DNA of 64,000 nucleotides from positions 1 through 64,000 of the forward strand of contig JAXMBX010000024.1 of NCBI GenBank assembly GCA_046349635.1, read 5' to 3'. Below, piece by piece: positions 18,162-25,798 of the stretch. The notes beneath the pieces are model-generated. The model had not been told where the DNA came from. It searched no databases and worked only from the letters and a program-made list of their open reading frames with translations. The stretch's first letter is position 1. The number at the start of each line of letters is the position of its first letter. The DNA comes from JAXMBX01 sp046349635. Its GTDB lineage: Bacteria; Planctomycetota; Planctomycetia; Planctomycetales; Planctomycetaceae. The position numbers and the translations under genes are program-made.

Positions 18162-18932
18162 TCAGAATATCTTGGCCATTGTGCCGCCGTCGACGACGAT
18201 GACGGTTCCCGTGATGTAGCTTCCCGCATCGCTGGCGAGCAGCAGGGCAGGACCGGCCAGTTCAGCAGGGTCTCCCCAACGGCCGAGGGCGGTTTTCTCC
18301 GCGAAGACTTTTTTCTCCGCTTCGGAGAGGACGCTTCCGGGGAGATCGGTGAGGAACGGTCCGGGGGCGATGCAGTTCACGGTGATGTTGTCATCTCCCA
18401 AGTCGAGGGCGCTGGCGCGGGCGAGACCCAGGAGGGCGGACTTGGTGGCCGAGTAGGAATTCCGGGCCCCCTTCGAGCCGAGTCCCATGATCGAGGAGAT
18501 ATGGATGATCCGCCCCCACTTCCGCTCCTTCATTTGCGGAACGAGGGCCCGGGTCAACGCCATGCAGCTCGTCAGGTTCAACTCGACGATGTTGTCCCAG
18601 GACTCATCGGTGATCTTGTCGATCGGCTGGGGGTTGTTGCTTCCGGCGTTGTTGATCAGGATGTCGACCCGCCCCATTTCCTTGAGGGCGAAATCGGCGA
18701 GGGCTTTGACGTCATCGCGGTTCGTCATGTCGGCAACGCGGTATGCCCCTTTGACCTTTAATCCGGCGGTGATCTCTTTCAAAGCGGATTGCAGTTCCGC
18801 TTCGTGCCGGCTGCTGATGACGATATTTGCTCCCGCTTCCGCCAGGCCCCGGGCCATTGCTTTCCCCAGTCCTTTGCTCCCTCCCGTGACGAGGGCTGTT
18901 TTTCCGGTGAGGTCAAATTTCTGGCTCAGCAT
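18162..18932 (-). CDS. Short-chain dehydrogenase/reductase (classical SDR)
   Basis: The 256-residue protein has all the classical SDR hallmarks: cofactor loop TGGSKGLG near residue 17, NNAG near 92, a catalytic Ser in SSIMG, the YSATK motif near 160 and the PG segment APGPFLTDL. The C-terminal ITGTVIVVDGG is typical of gluconate 5-dehydrogenase and 3-oxoacyl-reductase-like members. Substrate cannot be assigned. It is followed closely by hrpB. Confidence 0.9.
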   Translation of the reverse strand: MLSQKFDLTGKTALVTGGSKGLGKAMARGLAEAGANIVISSRHEAELQSALKEITAGLKVKGAYRVADMTNRDDVKALADFALKEMGRVDILINNAGSNNPQPIDKITDESWDNIVELNLTSCMALTRALVPQMKERKWGRIIHISSIMGLGSKGARNSYSATKSALLGLARASALDLGDDNITVNCIAPGPFLTDLPGSVLSEAEKKVFAEKTALGRWGDPAELAGPALLLASDAGSYITGTVIVVDGGTMAKIF

Positions 18933-19003
18933 AGCGGGTGTCTCCTGGGGGCGGTCCTGATTCTGCGTGAAGAAGTCTGTGGAAAAACAATCTTATCGGC
19001 GGG

Positions 19004-19459
19004 TTATTTCTTTGTCTCGGCAGTCGTCTTGGAAGGTTCCGCAGGCTTGGCGGGGGCGTCGGTTTTCGGTGGAGCAGGTTCGGACGGTTTCGCGGCGGGA
19101 TCCGGTTTTTGCGTCCCCTTCAACCCCCGCAACTTTTCGAACTCCTGCTCGATCAGTTTCGGATCCGCCTTGGCGCGGCGGATGATTTCGGCGCATTCGG
19201 GACAGGCGGTGATCGGATATTCGTGCGGTCGTGCATAGTGAAAGATCCTCACCTGCGTGTCCATCATCACTCCCATCGTCTGGTTCTGGCGGGCGATGAG
19301 GTCGTCGATCTCCGCGATGTTCTGTTCCCAGCTTTCCTTCTCTTTCTTGATCTCAGCGCCCTGTTGAGACATCCCCACTGCCTGTTGATACAGAATCCCG
19401 CCACCGAAGGAGGCGGCAGCCACCAGCACAAACGCCAGAGCGAGTCCAAAGTGTTTCAT
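19004..19459 (-). CDS. Small membrane-anchored protein with coiled coil and CPEC motif
   Basis: The 151-residue product begins MKHFGLALAFVLVAAASFGGG, a signal anchor. I chose the ATG at 19459 because upstream codons would overlap the neighbouring gene. Residues ~30-60 are charged and helical (coiled-coil-like: EIKKEKESWEQNIAEIDDLI). A single CPEC pair sits near residue 90 in ITACPECAEII, and the last 40 residues are Pro/Ala/Lys-rich. A lone CxxC could hold metal or act in thiol exchange, but nothing else supports either. It follows the ligase gene on the same strand. Confidence 0.65.
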   Translation of the reverse strand: MKHFGLALAFVLVAAASFGGGILYQQAVGMSQQGAEIKKEKESWEQNIAEIDDLIARQNQTMGVMMDTQVRIFHYARPHEYPITACPECAEIIRRAKADPKLIEQEFEKLRGLKGTQKPDPAAKPSEPAPPKTDAPAKPAEPSKTTAETKK

Positions 19460-19511
19460 CTGCAATCTTTCTCTATGTGTCAGAATGTTGGGGGTGTCTG
19501 TGTGTTGGAGA

Positions 19512-20822
19512 TTATTCTTCGACAATTCGCTGGAACCGTTTCCCCTTCATTTCGAACCGGGGGAGGGTTTCCGGGGGAACTGCTTCCACGTCGACCTGAA
19601 AATTCAATCGATCCTTGATGCGATGGGCAATCTGCTGAGTCAGATCCGCGGAGCCCGATTCCCAGCGCGCCGGATTCGGTTCCACCTCAATCTTGAGGTG
19701 CGTCATCGCCTTGCGGATCGTCACCTGGATCCGGAATTCGACCACGTCGGCGAATTCGCGGAGCAATTCTTCCAGAGCCGCAGGATACACATTATTACCA
19801 CGGACAGTGATCATCTGGTCGGTTCGCCCCAGAATTCCTCCCGTGAGGCGCAGCAGGTGATAACCGGCAGCGTCGGGGACGTATTCTCCCCGCACGAGAT
19901 CGCCGGTCCGATAACGGATCAACGGATTGTCGATCCGTCCCAGATTGGTGATCACCAGTTCGCCCGTTTCACCGGGGGAGACCGGTTGGAGTGTCTGCGG
20001 ATCGATCACTTCGGCGAGGCATTCCGATTCGAGGACGTACAAATGGCCGGGGTCTTCGACCACTTCCGTGGCGAGGGGACCGATCTCCGTCATCCCCCAG
20101 TGGTCGAAGACCCGCGCCCCCCAGGCCTGTTCCATCCGGCTGCGAGTGGTGGAGAGACAGCCTCCCGGTTCTCCCGCCACGATCAGGGAGCGGACGGGTC
20201 CATTCGCCAGATCCAGCCCTTCCGCCGCGGCGACTTCCGCCATTCGGAGGGCATAGGTCGGCGTGCAGCAGATCACCGTCAACTGATAATCGAAGATCAG
20301 CTTCAATCGCGCGGAGGTACTGAGTCCTCCGCCGGCCACGCAGAGACGACCGAGCCGTTGGGCGCCTTCAAACGCGGCCCAGAAGCTCAGGAAAGGCCCG
20401 AAGGAAAACGGAAAGCCGAGTCGATCGGTCGGTTGCAGGCCGGCCATCCGGAAATTCTGCTCCCAGCAATTCAGGATCCACTCCCAGTTGCGGGAGGTAT
20501 CGAGCCAGGCGAGGGGGCGTCCGGTTGTCCCTGACGTCTGATGCAGACGGAGACATTGCTCGGGAGGAGTTCCAACAGCCGAACCATACGGGGGATGGGC
20601 CGCCTGATCTGCGACGAGTTCGTGTTTCGTCGTGAGGGGAATCCGGGAGAGATCGGAGGGAGAACGGATCTCCGAAGGCTTGACCCCCGCCTGGGCCAGT
20701 TTCTCCCGCCAGAAACCGGGACGGTCGAGATTCGTTTCCAGCAGAACCTGCAGATGCCGGAATTGTCTGTCGAGCAGCGCGGAGCGGGGAAGTCGTTCCG
20801 GACAGGTGGTGTGGGATGTCAT
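19512..20822 (-). CDS. PaaK-like acyl-adenylate (phenylacetate-CoA ligase family) enzyme
   Basis: The 436-residue protein is an ANL-superfamily adenylate-forming enzyme of the PaaK type. The P-loop-like A3 motif is LHQTSGTTGRPLAW near residue 95. The A5 region is VFDHWGMTEIGP, the A7 motif YRTGD and the hinge/A8 region GRTDQMITVRGNNVYP. The C-terminal small domain ends PRFEMKGKRFQRI, keeping the usual lysine region. It would activate an aryl or acyl carboxylate with ATP and pass it to CoA or another thiol. No phenylacetate pathway gene is adjacent, so the substrate is open. Confidence 0.86.
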   Translation of the reverse strand: MTSHTTCPERLPRSALLDRQFRHLQVLLETNLDRPGFWREKLAQAGVKPSEIRSPSDLSRIPLTTKHELVADQAAHPPYGSAVGTPPEQCLRLHQTSGTTGRPLAWLDTSRNWEWILNCWEQNFRMAGLQPTDRLGFPFSFGPFLSFWAAFEGAQRLGRLCVAGGGLSTSARLKLIFDYQLTVICCTPTYALRMAEVAAAEGLDLANGPVRSLIVAGEPGGCLSTTRSRMEQAWGARVFDHWGMTEIGPLATEVVEDPGHLYVLESECLAEVIDPQTLQPVSPGETGELVITNLGRIDNPLIRYRTGDLVRGEYVPDAAGYHLLRLTGGILGRTDQMITVRGNNVYPAALEELLREFADVVEFRIQVTIRKAMTHLKIEVEPNPARWESGSADLTQQIAHRIKDRLNFQVDVEAVPPETLPRFEMKGKRFQRIVEE

Positions 20823-21286
20823 CGATCTGCGATCAGTTTCAAAAGAAGTCGGTTTCGCGCCGCGAGGTCTCCTTCATCGTATTGGGGAATGGGAGGGTGA
20901 GCCAGTCTGCCGGGGGAGTGGGAGGGGCAGGGGGTTCGGCAGCTATTTTCCTGCGAAATTTGCGGAGAAAAATGCCTCAGAATGCTCCTCAAGTCATTCG
21001 AAAAAAGGGTCGATTCTGAGGTGTGAGACGCGTTTGCGGACGGAGTCTCTTCTGGAGGTCGAGGAATCGTCGAACTCCATGAGGGGTTTCGCTTTGCGAA
21101 CGGTGCGCGAATTTCTCTGCCGTTCGTCTGATGGAGACGGAGAAGAAATCGAACGGCAGAAGTTGCCGATCAGCCTGCCTTGCAAGGATGCGAGAGCCGA
21201 CTGAGAAGATCAAGACGGCAACGTTTTCGGCGCAGGTAGTATGGAGCGCTCGTGCCCTCGGGCACTGACACCAGGGAAGGAACTGC
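20823..21286. other. 464-base gap with three inverted repeats
   Basis: No gene is convincing here. Three inverted repeats stand out. CCTCAGAAT/ATTCTGAGG (20975-20983 and 21013-21021) has 9-bp arms and a 29-base loop. CTGCCGTTCG/CGAACGGCAG (21117-21126 and 21150-21159) has 10-bp arms. GTGCCC-TC-GGGCAC (21252-21265) lies 21 bases before the next start codon and may be an operator or cover the ribosome site. Promoters for both flanking genes must lie here. Confidence 0.5.
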
Positions 21287-21817
21287 ATGTCATCTGTTGC
21301 CAAACCGGATCCGCTGCGTTTGGGATTTCTGGCGACGATGGAGATCCCGGAGCAGGGTTTCGTAGGGGGGTTGCTGGTCACCAGCCGGCATGGCCGCCCG
21401 CTGGAATTTCAATGTACCGCCCCGGTCAAACCGAATCGGACCCAGCAGATTCTGTATGGGGCGACGTTGGGCCCGTTCCTGATGGGGGAGCTAATCGGCA
21501 AGACGCTCCTGGAAAAAGTGGGGGTGAAGCCGCACCTGGTTCTGACCGAGCAGCCGGAAGTTCTGGAATTGCGCAATCACGTCGCGCTGCCGATTGCCTG
21601 CGTTGAAGCGGCTCCCTCCGCGACTGAGGGAGACATTTCCGCCGAACCGTTCAAGCTGGGAAAGCAATGGATCCGGTTCCACGGCGGGCACACCGAAGAC
21701 CATGAATCGATCCGGCAGCAGACGAAAGACATTCCGGGCGAGGCGGATCTTCGCGAACCGTTCGAGCGGGTGCGTGAAGCGTTGCAGGAAACCATTCGGA
21801 GCGGAGCGTTACGTTGA
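21287..21817 (+). CDS. Conserved hypothetical protein coupled to the SNF2 ATPase
   Basis: The 176-residue protein has no signal peptide or membrane segment and no motif I can name. It contains the phrases LGFLATMEIPEQGFVGGLLVTS, ILYGATLGPFLMGELIGKTLL and a charged C-terminus. Its stop codon overlaps the start of the SNF2 gene in TTGA (TTG start, TGA stop), a sign of translational coupling and of joint function. GGAAGG precedes the ATG. Confidence 0.78.
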   Translation: MSSVAKPDPLRLGFLATMEIPEQGFVGGLLVTSRHGRPLEFQCTAPVKPNRTQQILYGATLGPFLMGELIGKTLLEKVGVKPHLVLTEQPEVLELRNHVALPIACVEAAPSATEGDISAEPFKLGKQWIRFHGGHTEDHESIRQQTKDIPGEADLREPFERVREALQETIRSGALR

Positions 21818-23958
21818 GTTTTTTTTCGCGCGAGGAACCGCAGCCCCAGACGACCGAGCCGAAAATTGCTCCCGCGGAAACCTCGCAGGAATCGCAGGGT
21901 GGCGCGCACGGCATCCCCGGTCCTCACTTTCAGCTTCCTTCTGTTCCGGTTGAACCGACGGAGTTCGATGCCGCGGCGGAACAAGAGTTGGTCCAACTCG
22001 AAGAGCTGATTAAAGCGGTTGAACCTGTCGCTGAGGAAGTTCCATCAGCGCCACTGCAAACCGATGTCCCTGCGGAACAGTCTTCTTCCGAGCGAGATGA
22101 GCTGGCGACGCGGGCGCTGGAACTGGGAGTGGATGTGCAGATCCATCTTTCCGGGTTCAATGGGGCGTTAAGCCGTCCCCCGCTGATTCGGACGGTCTCG
22201 GTGGAGATGCTCGACAAGCGACCGGTGCCTCAGCGGTGGACACCGATCTGGCGTGCGCCGAAGACATTTTGCCTGCGGTTTCCGGAGGGGTTTGATTTCC
22301 TGCCGCCGAAGCCGGAGAAGCCGCCACAACCTCCGAAGTCCGAGGAGGCGGCGGTTCAACAGCCAGGTGGAGAGAGCCTGAAAGAGGAGTTGCTGGCGCT
22401 GCTGCCGGGCGGCGTGATGCCCACGCCGGAGGGAGCAGTTGCGCCACCTCCCGAGCCGGAAAAGAAGACCCGCATTCAGCCGCCGCGCGATGCGCTGTCG
22501 GTGGAAGACCGGTTGTTTTATCTGTTGCAGCCTCCGCTGGAGACGTGGTTGAAGGGGCAGGAACTGATCATGCCCTTCGAGCCGTTTCCTTATCAATATG
22601 AAGGGATTGCGTGGCTGTTCTCGCAGAAATCGGCGTTGCTCGCGGATGAGATGGGGCTGGGGAAAACGATGCAGACGATCACCGCGATTCGTCTGCTGCT
22701 CAGAAGCGGTCAGGTGAATCGGCTGTTGCTGGTCTGTCCCAAGCCTTTGATTCCGAACTGGCAGCGGGAGTTCAAGAACTGGGCGGAGGAGCTGCCGGTC
22801 GTCACCGTCGAGGGGGACGGTCCGCGGCGAATGATGCAATGGCGGATGCCGGTCCCGATCCTGATGGTGAATTACGAGCTGCTCGTGCGGGACATGGAGG
22901 CGATGCAGGACGATCCCCCGAAGTTCGACCTGCTGGTGCTCGACGAAGCGCAGAAGATCAAGAACCGGGGTTCTCGGACGGCGGTGATGGCGCGGGGGGT
23001 GCCGCGCAAACGGAGCTGGGCACTCACCGGCACGCCGATCGAGAATCGACCTGAGGAACTGGCGTCGCTGTATGAATTCATGGAGGTAATCCCGCCGAAC
23101 GGAACGCCTGACCTGCGGCAGTTGACGCGGTTGTCGAAGAGTTACATTCTGCGGCGGACCAAAGACCTGGTGATGAAGGATCTGCCGCCGCGGTTGGATC
23201 GGGATGAATACCTGGAGATGGCGCCGGCGCAGAAATATGCGTATGAACAGGCGGAAAAACAGGGGATTATCCAGCTCAACGCACTGGAGGAATCGATCAC
23301 GGTGCAGCATGTGTTTGAGCTGGTGCTGCGGCTGAAACAGATCACGAATTACGATCCGCTGACGGGGGAGAGCGCGAAGCTCGAGCGGCTGGAAGCGGAC
23401 ATGGAAGAGATCGCGGCCTCGGGGGGCAAGGCGATTCTGTTCAGCCAGTGGACGAATACGATCAGTTGGCTGGAGGAGAAGCTCGCGCGGTTCAAGCCTC
23501 TCGTGTATCACGGCAAGATTCCGATCAAGCAGCGCGAGCCGGTGTTGAAGCGGTTCAAGGAAGATCCCGCGGCGAACCTGTTGATGATGAGCTACGCGAC
23601 GGGGGCGGTGGGGCTGAACCTGCAGTTCGCGGGATACGTGTTTTTGTTCGACCGGTGGTGGAATCCGGCGGTGGAAGACCAGGCGATCAACCGCGCGCAT
23701 CGGATCGGGCAGAAGACGAAAGTGATCGTGACGAAATTCATTTCGAAGGACACGATCGAAGAGCGGATCGACCGGGTGCTGGCGGAGAAGCGGGCGCTGT
23801 TCGCGTCCGTCCTGGGGGAAGGGGACAACACGAATGTCTCCCTGAGTCTGAACGCCTCGGAAATTTTCGGGCTGTTCGACCTGAAAGCGCGTCACGGGAA
23901 GGGGACGCGTTCGATTGCACCCCCCCCGCCGCCGGAGGGTGCGGAAGAAGCGGGCTGA
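21814..23958 (+). CDS. SNF2-family DEAD/DEAH-box ATPase
   Basis: The 714-residue protein has an acidic, proline-rich, probably disordered N-terminus of ~230 residues and then a complete SNF2 motor. Motif I is DEMGLGKT near residue 278, motif II DEAQ near 378 and motif III LTGTPIEN. In the second lobe are LFSQWTN, SYATGAVGLNLQ and motif VI INRAHRIGQ near 625, then the usual brace helix with IEERI. There is no SWIM zinc finger. Such bacterial ATPases remodel DNA- or RNA-polymerase-bound complexes (compare RapA). It starts at a TTG overlapping the upstream stop codon. Its partner protein is unknown. Confidence 0.9.
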   Translation: MSFFSREEPQPQTTEPKIAPAETSQESQGGAHGIPGPHFQLPSVPVEPTEFDAAAEQELVQLEELIKAVEPVAEEVPSAPLQTDVPAEQSSSERDELATRALELGVDVQIHLSGFNGALSRPPLIRTVSVEMLDKRPVPQRWTPIWRAPKTFCLRFPEGFDFLPPKPEKPPQPPKSEEAAVQQPGGESLKEELLALLPGGVMPTPEGAVAPPPEPEKKTRIQPPRDALSVEDRLFYLLQPPLETWLKGQELIMPFEPFPYQYEGIAWLFSQKSALLADEMGLGKTMQTITAIRLLLRSGQVNRLLLVCPKPLIPNWQREFKNWAEELPVVTVEGDGPRRMMQWRMPVPILMVNYELLVRDMEAMQDDPPKFDLLVLDEAQKIKNRGSRTAVMARGVPRKRSWALTGTPIENRPEELASLYEFMEVIPPNGTPDLRQLTRLSKSYILRRTKDLVMKDLPPRLDRDEYLEMAPAQKYAYEQAEKQGIIQLNALEESITVQHVFELVLRLKQITNYDPLTGESAKLERLEADMEEIAASGGKAILFSQWTNTISWLEEKLARFKPLVYHGKIPIKQREPVLKRFKEDPAANLLMMSYATGAVGLNLQFAGYVFLFDRWWNPAVEDQAINRAHRIGQKTKVIVTKFISKDTIEERIDRVLAEKRALFASVLGEGDNTNVSLSLNASEIFGLFDLKARHGKGTRSIAPPPPPEGAEEAG

Positions 23959-24310
23959 GTTGCAAACGGGTGTCCGATTTCTTAGTGCACGCTGAGAAAC
24001 GCCGAAGAGTACTCCTTTTCAATGCGTGCCTCCCTTTGGGGGGGGCGAGATGCACTCGTGGCGTTTGAGCCTTCTACGAGAAAATCCGTGAGTTCTTCCG
24101 GAGGAATGGTTACTCTTTGCTTGCGGGCATCCTGCGGTTTGAAATTGTGATGGTATGCATAGTGTTGATACGTCATTAAACCTGTGCCAATTTGCGATTC
24201 ATCGCATGAGGCGTTCGTACCGTCTCGGGAAGTCGAGTGTGGCGGAGCGTGTTTGATAAATGTCGTAAGGCCTTTCCACCAGTGACATGAGGAGCGAAGG
24301 GGAGAGACAC
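23959..24310. other. 352-base gap without a convincing gene
   Basis: The stretch is more AT-rich than its surroundings and carries only short open frames, including one of 64 codons on the minus strand with no ribosome site or recognisable motif. It probably holds the promoter of the SGNH-like gene; I see no clear hexamers. Confidence 0.4.
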
Positions 24311-25585
24311 ATGGAGTCTGAAGTGACGCGGCGGGGGTTTCTCCAAGGGGTCGTAGCGACGACGGGAGTGCTGGCAGGGGTGAAATCGCTGCCCGCAGCT
24401 CCGGGGACGGAAGTAGCCCGGGTCACGGCGGAGGAGTATCTCAAAAAGATCCTGTACACGCGCGACGAGGTGGAACAGTGGCTGGCCTTGAAAGCGTTTC
24501 CCTTCGCGAAGTACAGCAGTCCGTTCGGGTGGCTGCTGCGGGACGCGCGGTTTCAAGACGGCCTGGATGGAGCGATCAACCAATACACCTATGGGCCGCT
24601 GGATGAACGGATCACGATCCATCACCGGGAGAAGCGTTGTCGGATCAACACCTATGGGAACAGTTACACCCAGTGTCACCAGGTGGCGGATGGGGAGACG
24701 TGGCAGGAGGTGCTGGCGGGGCACATTGAGGAGCCAATCCGCAATTTCGGAGTGGGTGGGTGGTCGGTGTACCAGGCATACTTACGGATGCTCCACGAGG
24801 AGGCTCGAAATCCTGCGGAACTGATCATTCTGAACATTTACCAGGACGATCATTTCCGGAACCTGGACTCGTGGCGGGGGATCCGGGTGAAGAAGCATCA
24901 AAGGTTTATTGAACCGACGTTGCCTTACGTGGAGGTGGACGTCAAAGCGGATCGGTTTGTAGAGCGTCCCAATCCGTGTCCAACGCCGGAGAGCGTCTAC
25001 AACTTGTGCGATCTGGACTGGGTGGTGAACCGATTCAAGGATGATTTCGCATTGAAGATTGTTCTGGAACATGCGAACGCGAAAGCGCCGAACCCGGCGA
25101 TGAACTACAAGGAAGCGATGGAGCTGGCGGCGTCCCACGGGATTATTACACGGACGGAGACGAGCAAATCGTTTTCGACGGCGGCGGATGCGTTGCACCA
25201 AGTGTCGGCTTATTACTCGACGCAAAAGATTGTGGAAAAGATTGAGGCGTATGCCCAAGCGCAGAAGAAGAAGGTGCTGTACATCCTGTCATATCCGGCG
25301 CAGTTCATAGCGCGGACGGTGAAGGAGGGGCAACGCCCCGACCGGCCGTTCGTGGAATTCCTGCAGCGGAAGAAGCTGCCTGTGGTGGATTTATTGCAGG
25401 CCCATCTGGAGGAGTTTGCGCAGTACAAGGGGGCGTTGACGGATTATCTGAGGCAGTATTTTGTGGGGCATTATAATCCGCGGGGGAATTTCTTTACGGC
25501 ATTTGCGATCAAGAAGCGGGTGGTGGAGATGCTGAACCCGAAGCCGTTGCCTTACCGGCCTGATCCGAACGTGATGAAAATGTGA
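24311..25585 (+). CDS. Tat-exported SGNH/GDSL-like hydrolase
   Basis: The 424-residue product starts at MESEVTRRGFLQG, a twin-arginine signal; GGGGAGAG lies seven bases upstream, and I prefer this ATG to one eight codons earlier. An SGNH-like fold is suggested by INTYGNSYTQCHQV, with Ser in the block I position of GNS, followed by the GETWQEVLAG and NFGVGGWSVYQAYL segments, where block II Gly and block III Asn-like residues would sit. The catalytic Asp-His pair cannot be fixed with confidence. It may deacylate or de-esterify extracellular carbohydrate, but the substrate is unknown. Confidence 0.75.
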   Translation: MESEVTRRGFLQGVVATTGVLAGVKSLPAAPGTEVARVTAEEYLKKILYTRDEVEQWLALKAFPFAKYSSPFGWLLRDARFQDGLDGAINQYTYGPLDERITIHHREKRCRINTYGNSYTQCHQVADGETWQEVLAGHIEEPIRNFGVGGWSVYQAYLRMLHEEARNPAELIILNIYQDDHFRNLDSWRGIRVKKHQRFIEPTLPYVEVDVKADRFVERPNPCPTPESVYNLCDLDWVVNRFKDDFALKIVLEHANAKAPNPAMNYKEAMELAASHGIITRTETSKSFSTAADALHQVSAYYSTQKIVEKIEAYAQAQKKKVLYILSYPAQFIARTVKEGQRPDRPFVEFLQRKKLPVVDLLQAHLEEFAQYKGALTDYLRQYFVGHYNPRGNFFTAFAIKKRVVEMLNPKPLPYRPDPNVMKM

Positions 25586-25607
25586 AGAATGTGGAGACCG
25601 GGAATCG

Positions 25608-25710
25608 CTGCCGAACGTCGACAAGAGTACTCTGGCTAATGCGTTGACTCGGTCCAAGCGGCGCCGACGGCATAGAAGTTGGTGGACATCGCGGGGATCT
25701 TGTGCCGGCG
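25608..25710 (+). pseudogene. Decayed fragment of ychF (two blocks)
   Basis: Block 1 (about 25608-25664) matches the P-loop region of the intact ychF at 29584-29640, sharing CTGCCGAACGTCG, CAAGAGTAC, TAATGCGTTGAC and GTCCAAGC with scattered mismatches. Block 2 (about 25664-25703) matches ychF 29750-29789, sharing CCGACGGC and the 20-base TGGTGGACATCGCGGGGATC. The ~110 bases between these blocks in ychF are missing. Stop codons and substitutions show it is not coding. It lies 4 kb upstream of the intact gene on the same strand, immediately after the SGNH-like gene. Confidence 0.8.
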
Positions 25711-25798
25711 TGCAAACGCGAGTCGAGAATCAAGGACGGGAGTTCGAGGGGGATGCGGAAGCCGAGGTTGGTCTCCTCACAGTGAGGGACGAAGTGCC

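Noticed and set aside
22168..23895. 575-codon frame opposite the SNF2 gene
   Set aside because: Arg/His/Gln-rich antisense shadow with no domain, and the SNF2 motifs on the + strand are unambiguous.
23982..24176. 64-codon frame on the minus strand in the gap before the SGNH-like gene
   Set aside because: No ribosome site, no recognisable motif, and composition is not clearly coding; left as non-coding.
24287..24311. Earlier ATG of the SGNH-like gene
   Set aside because: The later ATG has the purine-rich ribosome site and puts the twin-arginine signal at the N-terminus.
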